Positions 11,746 to 25,400 of a DNA stretch of 64,000 bases are shown here, in pieces. Each line of letters starts with the position of its first letter. The stretch's first letter is position 1. The stretch covers positions 22,769,415-22,833,414 of the forward strand of contig OY741269.1 in the NCBI GenBank assembly GCA_963514095.1, written 5' to 3'. Origin of the DNA: Eutrigla gurnardus (lineage: Eukaryota > Chordata > Actinopteri > Perciformes > Triglidae). The position numbers and the translations under genes were made by a program. Below the pieces are notes generated by a model that was given only the letters and a program-made list of their open reading frames with translations, searched no databases and was not told the DNA's origin.

Positions 11746-14473
11746 ACACATGTACACCAACGCCGTCTTCCATTTTCTCACTAAGAAACCAGCAAGAATG
11801 ACTGCATAAACGGGCCGTTTTTTACATACACACACACACATATAACCCTCCGTCCGCTTTGTCCTTCCAGTCCGCCACTTTTACCTCGTTGAGCTCTCTC
11901 TCTCTCCTCAGTAGATCATCTGTTTATGTGTCTCTGCCAAATTGGAGCGCTTAAAGTGAGCAGAAGAGAAACTCGATATACATAATTGGCAGACGGCTCT
12001 CATGCTGTTGTGCCCACACACACACTCACACACACACTCACACACACACACACACACACACAAACTTAATTACTGAAGCACAATTTTTTTATTTTTTTAA
12101 GGTGCAATAAAAGTGAGGAATGTGAACATACATATATGTCAATATAACGTGTCAAAAGACGAGACAGAGAAACTAATAACAAGGAAGCAACCAAAAAAAA
12201 TTTATATTAATAATACGAAAAAGGACGAACATATTATATATTATATTTAATAGGTGAGATGAATGAGATAGAGTGGAGAGTGACAAAAAAGGTGAAGCAT
12301 TTGCACTTGCAACCTCACGTGCACACTCCTACACAAACATGCAGAGAAGGTCACACATCATGTAACACAAATGACTCCCATGCATAAATATGACACGAAT
12401 AACACACACACACATTAGATGCATGTAAATACAGACACGGAAAATAATACACGTGTAAAAAAACGACCCGGGAGAAGACGCATAGCGGAGACTCCGCCTT
12501 CGGAAGGATTTGACATTTCCAAAAATGTTCCTCTTAAACCAGATACCGCCACGCTCGAGTCACAGCTGACTTTGTAGCTTCGCAGGAGCGTCGTCGTAGC
12601 AACCATGACAAACCGGCGATGGTAAAGATAGAATATATCAGCCGCCACGGTGCTTTAGAGCTGGCTGGTTGACATTCAGGGACATTTACATTATGCTGCT
12701 CTCAGCCTCCATCACATCTACCGACGGGATCCTTAAAGGAGAATCCACCTTAAAGATCAGCCTACCTTAAGGGCGCCGAAGCAGTCGGTGTTGTAGTTTT
12801 TTCACATCATCTGATCTCATGGAACTTTTTCATCAGTTGTTCTTCACTATCTGACTGCAACAACTTAAATAACATTTTAACCTTCAGCTTTATTTTTCGT
12901 AGTAGCATACTTGGCAGCAGGGAAGTTAATAATGTATAATTTAACCGGGCTAATCAGTTAAACGGGGAAAAGAAACCGAAAACCACATCCCTGCTGCCTG
13001 CCTCTACTGTTGAAACAGGGAATGTCCAAATGAAAATAAAGGGAAAATAAGATTCAGGTCAGTTTACTTTTTAATTACCATACTCATTTATTCATTTATT
13101 CAGCGAGGAGGGGGTAAAAAAAAATCCCTCTGTCAGGGAAGCAGAAACGGCGCATTGAAATGCAAACAGTACCTCCATTAGAGGATCTTCTGAGAGGAAA
13201 GAGAGGAGAGGGCAGAAACATGCGAGGGAGAACTCTCTCTCTCTCTCCTTCTCCTTCTCTAAAACCTTCCCAGCTTGTTTCTTTGATGCTTGGAGTTTGA
13301 GGCTGAGGCTGACAGACGGCTGTGTAATGTGGGCGTTCGCTGCTTGTGTCTGTAGCAGCGAGACGATACGATGCCTGTACGGCTCAGTATAGGAATGATC
13401 GTCCTTATTATATTACCGTGACTCCATCTGATCAGCTCTGCGTGTGTGAAAGGGTCTCCTTTAAGGAAAAGTAGGCCCTCTCAAGCGATACTGCACCAAA
13501 AAAAAAAAAAAATGCATTTATAGGGTGGAACCACTCGTCCCCCTTTAGAGGTAGCTGTACCAAATTGGTAGTTTTCAGGCTTCAGAGAGCACAGCAGCAG
13601 TGGTTCATTAATACAGGCTACAAAGGGATTGTTTCCTTGAATCAAACATGATATTTAATTAAAAATATTGCCACACTATTCTCAGGTTTCAATCCTAAAA
13701 CACAGCCCCTGTCATGCTTGATAGTAGGATGCAGTTGTGCAAACTAATACAAGGGAAGGTATCTTGACCTGTGTGCACATGACCATTTGTTTTTCCCCTT
13801 AGCAGATATTGAGGCTTAATGAGATCGTTGCTTTGAGGTCTGTATTGTGCAGGCCTGACCATGTAGGTTGAGTCAGACCCAGTCAATGGTTTCTACATGT
13901 TCTGTAGGGGCTCACTAAAGGCATCCGGTAGGTTAGCTGGATCAAAGGCAAGTCAATTACAGCCTTCATTGTAGCATAACCCTTAAAATGCAGTGAACCG
14001 TGTCTCTAGCTATGTAGCGAAAGCAGCACATTTTGGTTTTGTTTTGTTGTGTGACTGAATAAAAACTGCCTGCTTAGTCCCTCCACCACCGCGTCCAACC
14101 CCACCTCTCTCTTTCTATTTCTTTTTCCAGAACGGCTCCAGTGAGAAGCGGGAGGTCCGTCAGTTCCAGTTCACGGCCTGGCCTGACCACGGAGTACCAG
14201 AGTACCCGACCCCCTTCCTGGCCTTCCTCCGCAGGGTGAAGACCTGCAACCCACCTGACGCCGGACCCATCATCGCCCACTGCAGGTCAGTAGCAATGTT
14301 AGGGTTGGTTAAAATATTCTTCTTACTTCTTTTTTCTTAGCTCAGAGATACAAAATGTTGTTAAACTTTTATGTAGCTGGAATTTCTGTGCCGGAGTACG
14401 ACCGTTTTTATGTTCCCTGCGGTGAGCTCGATGCCTAAACCGACACACAAGGAAGATTTTTCATTCTTGCCCG

Positions 14474-14534
<61 letters not shown>

Positions 14535-17500
14535 GCCATGAGCAAACAGAATGGCAGGGCTCCTGTATGGCTGCTATTATACATTACATAACACACATTA
14601 TACAAACACATGCTCCCTTTCTTACCAGATCCTCCATCTTTTCTCTTCTCCATTGGTCACATCATCTTTCTTTTTACGGCATCCCTTTTTTTCTGTGCTT
14701 TTATTCTCTCCGACTCCCCCACCCCTCCTCTTTGTGAAAAGCCTCACAGTAATCCCTTTCCATCTTTCTTGATTCTCCTTCTATCTTTTTTTTCTGCTCC
14801 TTAGCCCTTCCTCCTTTTACAAGCGATATTTCTCATATGGCTTATTCAAATTGAAACCTTCCTTCTTCTTTTTTTTTGTCAAGATAAGAAGAAAAGTCCA
14901 AAGCGCCACATAATAGAAGTGAAATGTGACAGCTTGCTTCCTCTCAGTCTCCATCATTGTCCTCCTTGTTGTTCTAGCTGTCATGTTCGCTTGTTTTATG
15001 TGTATTCCCCTCATTTGCTTTCACTGGATCCTCTCCCACACAATTATTTAAAATGCAACACCACAATGAATCAACAAGCATTCCTGGACATGCATAATCT
15101 TTTAATTCTTTTCATCATTTTTTTTTTTTATTTCAGGATTTTCAATTTTTAAACCGTAAATTACACACAGTTATGACAGCGTATTAGCGCCACTGTAGGA
15201 AAATACAATAAAAACAGAGCTGAGAGAAAAAATCCTTGCAAATTTGTGACTTTATAAAGTTGCAAATTTGCGACTTTATTATGATGCTAACAACCGCCAT
15301 CTATGCTAGCTAACTTCCCATGAATGTACGCATTTATTTTTCTAATTAATACATCACAGCGTGTGAGAACGCCTCGTTAAGGTCCTTAGGGTGATGGCTG
15401 TTGATGGTTATTGTTGGTTTTATTTATATGAGGCCAAATTGTCATCTTATGGGTGTTTATTGATCGGGCGGTTGGGCTAAGATGCTAGCGGTAGCTTTCA
15501 CTTGTTGTCATAGCAACGGCAAACTCTATAATAAAGTAGCAAATCTTCGACTTCATAAAGTAGCAACGCAGAGGATACGATCCTAGATATAAGAATTTAA
15601 TTTCTATTAAACAAACTCTCTTTCTTCTCCTTCCCGTAGCGCGGGCGTCGGCCGGACGGGCTGCTTCATCGTCATCGACGCCATGCTCGAACGCATCAAG
15701 CACGAGAAGACGGTGGACATTTACGGCCACGTGACGCTGATGCGCTCGCAGCGGAACTACATGGTGCAGACGGAGGACCAGTACAGCTTCATCCACGACG
15801 CTCTGCTGGAGGCGGTCGCCTGCGGCAACACCGAGGTGGCCGCCCGGAGCCTCTACTCCTACATCCAGAAGCTGGCGCAGGTGGAGAGCGGCGAGCACGT
15901 CACCGGCATGGAGCTGGAGTTCAAGGTACAGGAAGTGGATTTGTATCCCTCAAAGGGATACTTCACCCTTTTGCATTAAGCTTTGTATCAGTAGAAACCT
16001 GGTATTATTTTTGAATGGTCGTGCATCATTCCCTCATTTTCCGTATTCCGTATCTATTCTCAAAAAGAGCCTCTGATGATGCAAAAATTGTCATTTTGTG
16101 TCATTGGAGTCATGCTAACAGGCGCTAGTGTAACGAGAATAGCGGAAGGTCTTCAAACTGATTTTGAATGGTCAGTGGGAGTGGCCTGCAGAGCTGTGCA
16201 TTGTGGGAGTTGTTATATTCCATCCACATGCGCCAAAAAAACTGCCTTTTCTCAGTCAAGAAGGCACCAAATTCTAAATTAATTTTACATTTTGACTACA
16301 TACTGTATATCACCCACTTTCAATACAGATTCATGTTTCCACCAGTGAAGTATCGCTTTCATGAAAGCATTATCTTTCATTATTTAGCTGAATTTAGTGA
16401 GTTCTGTCACCTGCCAGCTTCATCATTCCAGAAGTTAAATTGGAAGCAAATCCAGTTCCTTAATTATTGGTTGCATTCATAGATTTTTGATTTATGTTCA
16501 TATGTTTCTTTGCATTTTGATACTTAAAAGTGGTTCCTCGAATAGCAACTGTGTTTCTGCCCAAAAAATAAAAAAACAAAAAACGATTTAATTGGGAGTC
16601 TGGGGAAGATATCAAATGGATGATTATGCCAGGTGATTGGGGGAAACTGGGTAAATATTATTTCAGTTGTGTGAAGATCAATTTTACAGTAAATCCCTGT
16701 ATATCTGAGACAAACTGAGTAGGGAGTTAGGGAACAGGCAGAGTAGATGTTTCTTTCAGCTTGTTGCTCATACATAATACATACAGAATGAAGTGTATAA
16801 CACATTGAGCTTAAAGAATAAAGAATAGGAGATAAAGACACGTCAAGGTAAGTAGAATAAAGGTGAAAGCGTATTTACATGGCGGCTATTTGTCAGATTA
16901 GACCGTACATGTTGCCCAGTAGGATCTGGAAAGCAACTCTCTTATTATCCTTGAGCCTCCCTTCAATGACTTAATCACTTTAATACACTCTATTTGAATT
17001 ATTACGTTTTCAAAGCTTGAAAATGGAAATATTGAAATCCTTCACTTGTTTGGCCCTGATGTTCATTTTTGGAGGATTTGGAATAATATGCTTAAGCTAA
17101 GAAATTGGGTTTAATCTAGCAGGCAATAAGACAAAAGGATTTGGGGCTGCAAGAAGCACGGATTTGAGTTTGAGGTTTGAGAAGAGAAAGAAAGAAAGCA
17201 AGAGAGTGAATGCCTCTTTAGAGGAAAGCAGTAGGTGAGGATATACAGCCGGGTGTTTACATAGCTCGCCATTAAAGATCTCAACAATCATCTTATAAAC
17301 CTTCTCCAGTATCTGCTGACCTTGGATCACTCTTAAAAGAATCCATCATCTTCCCATCGCCGTTCACCAACACGGCCCCCCTGCCAAGAAACAATAATAG
17401 GGCTGGTGTGTTTCCACTTTTTTTTTTTTTTTTTTTTTTTTTTACTCACTGGCGCACAACGGTGATGAAATCTCCATCGCCATCTGTAACGAGGATAATG

Positions 17501-20500
17501 CTGAGCTGGCGTCGGGAGTCAACCGGGGATTAATAACGTCCGCGCTACAGTCAGGGATGGAGACGGGAGGTGTACGTGAAGAAGCTGAGTAATTAATACT
17601 TGATGATGACAAATGGAGGAAGATGGCGGGGCGAGTTGAGGGAGAAACGTTTGGCTAATGAACAAAGGGACGACTGTATGCCAACGTGGCACTAAAGACG
17701 TGAATCGACAGAACGCCGTAGGGACGAAGGGGAGAGAGGGAGGGAGAGAGAGAGAGAGGGAGAGAGAGAGAGGGGGAGAGAGAGAGACGGTACTCTTGGG
17801 TGGGAAACGATGTCGTACAGAGTTAAACTGCCACTGGTGGGATGTTCACAGGAGAGAGAGAGAGAGGGATGGAGAGAGGGAGAGAGAGTTAGGGAAGGAG
17901 GGAGAGAGTGAGTGAGAGAGAGAAAGAGAGAGAGAGACGTTACTCTCGTGTGGGAAACGGTGTCACACAGAGTTAAACTGCCACTGGTGGGATGTTCACA
18001 GGAGAGAGAGAGAGAGAGAGGGGTGAGGGAGGGGGAGAGAGAGAGATGGGAGGGAGAGAGAGAAGGGAGGGAGGGAGAGAGAGAGGGAGAGGGGGACTTG
18101 ACATGGAGATGACAAATAATAATATAAATATTTATGTAACCCACATACAAGAGTTTTAAGCAACATACAGAGCACAAATGACAAGAGAATAAGGATAGTT
18201 ATAACTTATCTAAGCCCTATGTAATAATAATAAAAATATAATAATAATTATATAATAATAATAATAATAATAATAACTTTACTTAAACATTTAAAAACAG
18301 CAGTTTACAAAGTGTTTTTGACGGAGCAAAAACAAGTTACATACGGGTCCATACACACATACATATAAACATATCCACAGAGCAGGAGAAACCATGGGTA
18401 GAGTTGGTAAGATAGGGTTTAAAGACAGTAGAATGACAATAAAATAGAAATAAATAAATAAAAATAAGGCGACGTCACATAAAAGCAAGTCTATAAAAGT
18501 GTGTTTTAAGAAAGTGATTTAAAAGAAGTCACTGATTCAGACATAGTGTGACCAAATGTGCTTAATGTACATCTGTTCTTACCTTTCAAAAGGAAAAGAC
18601 TTACTGTACTATAAATAAATAAAAGAGCTGACAACCGTGACCAGAGGTACCCGACAGTCGGTGCTTGTCTGCCCTGTTGGATGACAGGTTGCCAGGTTTG
18701 GCTCCGTTCCCCCTCTGCACCCTCTTGCTTGTGTTTTTCGGTGGTGTAGCCGAGGGGCGCTCTGTAAGCGGTGCCAGGGCACCTCAAGCCTTTCCAGGTG
18801 CCTTTGTGAAACATAGATCAAAGGGAGGAACGGCAGCAAAGGGATGAGGAGCTGGATGGACTCCAAGTGGCCACTGACACACAGGAACTGGTGCTGTGGG
18901 GGGAGTCAGGGGGGAGATGTAATGGAAAATAAGAGAGAATGGTAAGTTAGACCTTGTTCACACTGAGTCAAGGTGAAATCACTTTTGACAACCATCGAGA
19001 GAAGTCCAGGAAATAAATCCCGCCCACTATTTGGAGGGTCACATGAATTCCTCCCTCTTGTGTTGCTGCTGGTCTCTTTATGCTTTTCTTTGTCTGACTC
19101 TAGACTCTCTGATTAGGGTCTTCCTTTTGTAGGCAAATAGTAACGAGCACACACACACACACACACACACACACGCCTTGTTGAGACATTGAAGCGAAGA
19201 GGAGGTGATCATAAGACTCGCTGGCCTACAAACTCCCACTGAGTTTCCTATGACGATGATGATGATGCAGCAGTACAGTTTTTCATGTTTTTATCATTAA
19301 GCAGTCTCTCTCCATGTGTGTGTGTGTGTGTGTGTGTGTTTGTCTTTCTGAACATCCTTTTTGCAATATGTGTTTTGTGCACACACTATCAAAGGCACTG
19401 GTGTGACCCACTTTCAGATGAGTTTTTTGGACTTGATCCAGAGGCTTGTTAGTCGGGGTGTTTGTGGCATATTTTCCAGCGTCGCATCTGACCCTGCGGG
19501 ACACCACAAGTGGCAAAAATATTGGGGATACGTTTTTGAATCGCTTTCCGATAAACAATGACTCTTTGAAGCGCCGTCATCAGATTAGATTGGGTTTGCT
19601 TTAATACTTTCTGTCATTGATATACTGTTTTTATCTCTCTTACACCTTCCTCCCCTCCCTCCATCTCTCCTCCTCCTTGTAACTGCTGTGGATTTTTCCA
19701 ATTTGTTCCCCTTCCCCTCCCCCACTTTATTTCTTTTCATCTTCCTCCTCATCCATACCCTTTTATTCCACACTTTCTGTGTAAAATGTTTGGGGGGTTT
19801 TTCCCGCCGCCGTCTGCATTTCTTTATCTCTGTCTCCATCTTTTCCCCCTCCAGCGTTTGGCCAACTCGAAAGCTCACACATCGCGCTTCATCAGTGCAA
19901 ACCTTCCCTGCAACAAGTTCAAGAATCGGCTGGTGAACATCATGCCCTACGAGACCACGCGTGTCTGCCTGCAGCCAATCAGAGGCTTGGAAGGATCCGA
20001 CTACATCAATTCCAGCTTTATTGATGGATACAGGTAGGAAGAGGGATGGGATAGTTGTCTAGAAGGTCAAAAAAGTGTTTTGGAGAGAAGTCACAGCAGA
20101 TAAGGGAAATGGGGAGATTGATGTTAATGTGAAAGGAAGATACCTAATTGATTTTTTTTTGTCATCAAAGATCCCAAAATAACTACATTACTCGTTAGAA
20201 GCACTCAGTTTTTTTTTTTTTAAGAATGTATCAAATGGCCTATTAGTGTTGTTCCCAGAAATTGCATCAGTGTTTTTTTTCTGTATGCAGGCAACAGAAG
20301 GCTTACATCGCCACGCAGGGCCCACTGGCCGAGACTACAGAAGACTTCTGGAGAATGCTCTGGGAGAACAACTCCACCATCGTCGTCATGTTGACCAAAC
20401 TGAGAGAGATGGGACGGGTAGGACATGGACATGAACATGATTTAATGTCTTAATCTTTATTTATGTAAGCTTTCAAGGAGACAAAAGTAATATATCTTAA

Positions 20501-22403
20501 CGAAAGGTCTGTCTGCCTTTTTGTTCAAACAGGAAAAGTGTCACCAGTACTGGCCTGCGGAGCGCTCCGCCAGGTACCAGTACTTCGTGGTGGATCCCAT
20601 GGCGGAGTACAACATGCCCCAGTACATCCTCCGAGAGTTCAAGGTCACAGACGCCAGGGTAAGACAACACCCGGGAGGGTCGGATGTGGAATGAATAGGC
20701 TGCTAGGTGGGATCCAGCAACACATTTTGACCCAACAAAATCATGTCAGGTTTTAACAAATACACTGTTGACCATAAAGTTTAAATATTTTTGTTTTCAA
20801 GGCAAGGCAATTTTATTTGCGTAGCACCTTTCAACAACAAGGCAATTCAACGTGCTTTACATAAAACATTAAAAGCATCGGAAAGAAACACATAAAAAGC
20901 ACATTAAAAAGTTAAAACGAGAATATCAAATGAATAGAAATTACAGTGCAGTATAAACAGCGGCAAAAGAAAAGTCTTCGGTCTTTATTTCAGACGCAAT
21001 CCTCTGTTTATTCCTATTTAATTGCATCTGTTATCACTTTTGACCAGGTGCAATGATTACAGGATTTCCCAGGTGAAATGAATTCATGCACAACATTTGT
21101 TTGCCGCAAATTATTCCAACTTCATGAAAAAAATTTGGGGAGAAAACAATGTGTTGCTGGATAGCTTCTGTTTTTTGTTAGTGCAGATATGAACAATCAC
21201 TTTAACTTAAAATCTTTCTTAATTCTTTTCTAAAACTTAAACATTGGTCGTAAATATTAACCTTTTAGTGTCAGTCCCTCACATTCAAACCTCATGGGGC
21301 TCTTTATAGATCATTCAGTTTCTACTGATATTGCATTGCAACACAGGACCTGTGTGCTGTTCATAAATAATCATAAAAATGTACAGAGACACCCGTTGCT
21401 CAGTAGCCCCCAAAAGACCAGAATGCAATGCAGAACCGTGGAGTTTTGGAAATGAAGAACGCTAAGCAGGTTAAAGGAAAAGTAGGTCACATAAACACAG
21501 AAACATCACAATTATTTTCTGCTTTAAAAAGTCCCTAAAATAGCTCCGATGTCGTACATTTCCCCTGCAGTTAGACGCGTTTCCACACAAAACAATATAT
21601 CACCATGACTTAATGTTGAAATGCACTAACATCTTAATGAGTAGTTCAAAACCAAAGTGACTTTTCTGCCCTGGACTGTTTATAGCCTACTCCATACTTC
21701 TGCGTTATCTTTTATACCTCGGGATTTCTTCTTTTTTTTTTTTCGTCCAATTACATCGGAGAGTTTGCAGCAGCAGCAACAGCAGAAATAAAACGGCGAC
21801 CTCTCTTTTTTCCAAAACAGGCTGACATATCCAATGATTTCCCTGTGGCAGCTAGATAGCAATCATCCTGTTGGTATTAAAACCAATTAATACATTATAT
21901 CTCCACATAAGCACAAATACACTTATACAAAAACGCACACTATCCACAGTGTGGAAATCAGACATAAATACTGTTTCAGCTGGTTCTCAGTACAAATATA
22001 CACACACATGCATTCATACACACAGACACACCTTGTATTTTCTTTATTTTTATTGTTTAACACACATCATTACCATTCAACACATACATTTTTACAGCAT
22101 GTCCATTTAACCCCATGAACACATTTTCAGTGTTTTTTCTAAAACGCCGTCCAGTTCAGAGGGAGCGAGATCTTCAAAGTCAAATCTTATTATCACACTT
22201 CAGGAAAACAAAAGGGAGAAGATGATAGTAGAGATGCGATGTATGGAGGTGTGTAGTTAAGAAGCCGACACATGCAGCGTGTTGTTGGTCTCGCCCCCCA
22301 TATTACTGACGTGTGTGTGTGAGAGTGTGTGTAAAATGGGTTTAGTCTCACATACCATAGATTACGTAAATGCACATGCTTATGTGTTTCTATATGCATG
22401 TCA

Positions 22404-22436
<33 letters not shown>

Positions 22437-25400
22437 TGAGTGCCTCTCCGCAGCGCAGTAATAGCATAGACTCCACGCCTCAGCACTCACATCTAGCGAG
22501 TCAGTCACGTATTTAATCACACAATTTGACACGCCGCGTGGGCCCTCAGGTTGTGTGTTAAATTTTCCTCTCTCCCCCCCCTCTCCCCTTTCTTCGGTGG
22601 CTCGGTTTATTGTGTTGTTGTCTTTGCCCCTCTTTCACTTTTAATCCCCTCGCCGAGGCAAAAAAAATGTTTTCTGAGATGAAAAACAAAAGGAGAAGAA
22701 GAAAAAGAAAACATGCAATGCGTCATAAAACAAGGAAAAACACATGCTGGTTTACAAAGGGAGCCGGCGTGCGGCGCTCAGGCTTACTAGAATCCAAATC
22801 AATGTATTTGTCAGGTGCGATGAATGTTACGAGAATACATCTTGGCGGCGACGTATGAAATGGCTAAGACAGCAACACAGTGCAGTATGGGCCATCGGGA
22901 GGTCCCATGCAGAGCACAAAGATCCACAGATGATGTCGAACCTTGGACATATCGTAGCGGCAGATGTCATACATGCATGCTAGCATTATAGTGAGATGGT
23001 TAGCATGGTTAGAATGAATGAATAAAGATGTAGTGCAAAATCCATGATAGAGAAAGAGCCAAACGTGCTTGTTCACATCAACACTAAATAATATCTCCAT
23101 TAGATCTTTGTTATTTTTGACACATTTGGAAAAGTAAAGCCAAGGTGGAAGTGCCCTAAACATGCATTCTGTCTAATGACCAGCAGGAGGCGACTCCTCT
23201 GGATGCAAAAGAAGTCAGATTGTATAGAAGTCTATGTGAAGGACATGTCACTACCACATCAGGGCTTTTTTTTTACGGCCTCGGGTCACTTCTGGTTGCA
23301 TAAAGACAAAATTGCAACGTCCGAAAACCAAGATGGCGACGGACAAAACACAAAAAAGCTTCCAAACGGAGACCAAGTCCATTTCTTTTATACAGTCTGT
23401 GATGCTTGCTGGACTGGATGAAACCTTGAAAGCAGATTTAAAACCAGGACTGACTGTTAGCTATTTTTACCAGTCAGTGTGGGCAGTCAGTAATTCTCAG
23501 ATAAATGTCTCATTCTTTAGAATAGAAGAGCACCTCCATTGCAGTGATAGTCAGAACTGCTATAATCCAGTAAAGCCACCATGAATGCAGACAGTTCTTC
23601 TTTTTTACCTGTTTCAACGGCCCGTCTAGCATTAGAGGCAGTGTAGTGAGACGATTGCAATTAGCTCCTGCTTTTTCCTTTCCGGCTATTCTAAACTTGT
23701 AGCAAATTAGATGCACATTGATTGTTACCCTATTTACCAATTCACTGATTATGTGCATAAATGTAATTTGTGTATCATTATCAAGCTGCTCAAACGAGAG
23801 CAGAAAATAATTCTGTTTTCTCAACAAAGTTTGACAGGCGGTTCACGTTCCTGCGTATTACATTGATTCTATAACATAATTTACTCAAAATCACTCTCAA
23901 CCTAATTTTGGAGTCTCTAATTCTACCGCCATCTAATAGCAGGATGGCAAAAAAAAAGGACAAATATATTCCAGTTTTAATCAAACAAACCCTTTGCAGT
24001 GAGAACAAACGAGGAAGAGAAGTGTGAGAATGACAGGAGGGAGAAACAACTGGAGGAATGAACACCTGGTTTCTTTTGCCAAAACGCAAAAATTGATTCT
24101 CTCTGTTCAATTTCCTGAGAAATGTATTCTCTCCAAGACAATTTGAAAATAACTTTTCTCCACAAGGACACACATTCGGTACGTGCCGGGACTTGATGGT
24201 CAGCTCTCGAATGAAAATGAAGTGAATCCATTAATTTGTGCTATCGTGATGCCGCCTGATTGTAGTAAAAAAGAAAGAAGGAAAGAAAAAAAATGCATCG
24301 AAGTGTTTTTGTTTGCATTGGAAGCAAATTCCTAGTGCCCCGCTAACACAAGATTATAAAGAATCGATACCAGATTGAATTGTTAAGATTGACATTTTGT
24401 CTAGCGGGCTTTTGTCAGCACGACAAGGTTTTTTTTTGTTCTTTTTCATCGTCCGATCGCGCTCCCTTACTCCTCCGTTCTCGCTGCTTTACCTCCATCC
24501 ATCAGGTCGCTCGCTCTATCGATCGCATCGCAGGATTATCCTATTCAACATGGTGTCTGGGAGAAGACGCTTGTCATGGCTGATACACTATTGATTAGCT
24601 TTAACTAAGACCCACTCAGGCCGCACACACACACACATTCAGGCACACTAAAACACGACAGGGAGAAAATAGAGACAATTGGGTTTGAGGTAGAGGAGGA
24701 TGGAGGACACACTGTCCCTCTGTGGTGAGATGTGTGTACATAATGTGTGTTAGAAACAAAACAAACAATTAGTGTGAGATGTTCTAATAGACCTTTTTAT
24801 TTAACGTTGTATCATCCATATTCTCTTTTTGATCCAAACACAAAGATCCTCTCCGTCCAATTTGACCAAAAAAGCCTTTGCCTCTCGCTTCATTACGTGA
24901 CCTACAATGTTTGTTTGTCTGTTTTCTCTGTTTTTGCAGGATGGCCAATCAAGGACAGTAAGGCAGTTCCAGTTCACTGATTGGCCAGAGCAAGGCGTGC
25001 CCAAATCCGGGGAGGGATTCATTGATTTCATCGGCCAGGTGCATAAAACCAAGGAGCAGTTCGGGCAGGATGGACCGATCTCGGTCCACTGCAGGTAACG
25101 GTCTCTTCATGTTTCATAGAATTCATATAATTTCTCTACTGCACAGCGTTTTGCAGCCATGATCCAAAATGTGTCTTTTAAGACATGTTGCCTTGAAAAC
25201 AGTGCGGTAGCTGTGATTTCCCATTATGTCCAGGCGTTGCAGCTTATTTCAAAGACATACTTTCCTTCTTAAAAAGAGTTACAAGGCTCTAAGTAGAAAG
25301 AGCAGATTCAATCTCTTCTAAAGGTGGTTATTGTTTTGTTTTTTTGGCAGCACCTCCTGTGATGCAGCTCTAACGGCATTGCCCGATAATTCGGCATTCC

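Larger units (their letters stand above)
14286..15639 (+). other. ptprs: ptprs intron with (TG)n and a MITE fragment
   Basis: (TG)n at 14476-14532, pyrimidine-rich sequence to about 14820, then a truncated TACGACG-family MITE from 15172. No exon seen. Confidence 0.7.
15926..19854 (+). other. ptprs: ptprs intron between D1 and D2
   Basis: 3.9 kb without an exon. Holds the MITE at 15952, a poly-T tract near 17419-17443, the GA-rich duplicated block at 17735-18100, an A/T-rich dispersed repeat at about 18225-18540, and short (CA)n and (TG)n tracts near 19147 and 19316. Confidence 0.7.
20659..24939 (+). other. ptprs: ptprs intron, 4.3 kb, several dispersed repeats
   Basis: The longest intron in the window. 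Contains the interrupted MITE at 20761-21131, a (TG)n tract at 22405-22436, a common fish repeat at 23158-23400 and A/T-rich unassigned sequence. No exon seen. Confidence 0.7.

Noticed and set aside
17692..18177. Minus-strand open frame of 161 codons rich in Ser, Leu and Pro
   Set aside because: It is the pyrimidine strand of the GA satellite inside a ptprs intron.
24997..25005. WPE instead of WPD in the second phosphatase domain as a possible inactivating mutation
   Set aside because: Glu at this site and KNRL in place of KNRY are the normal state of LAR-family D2 domains.
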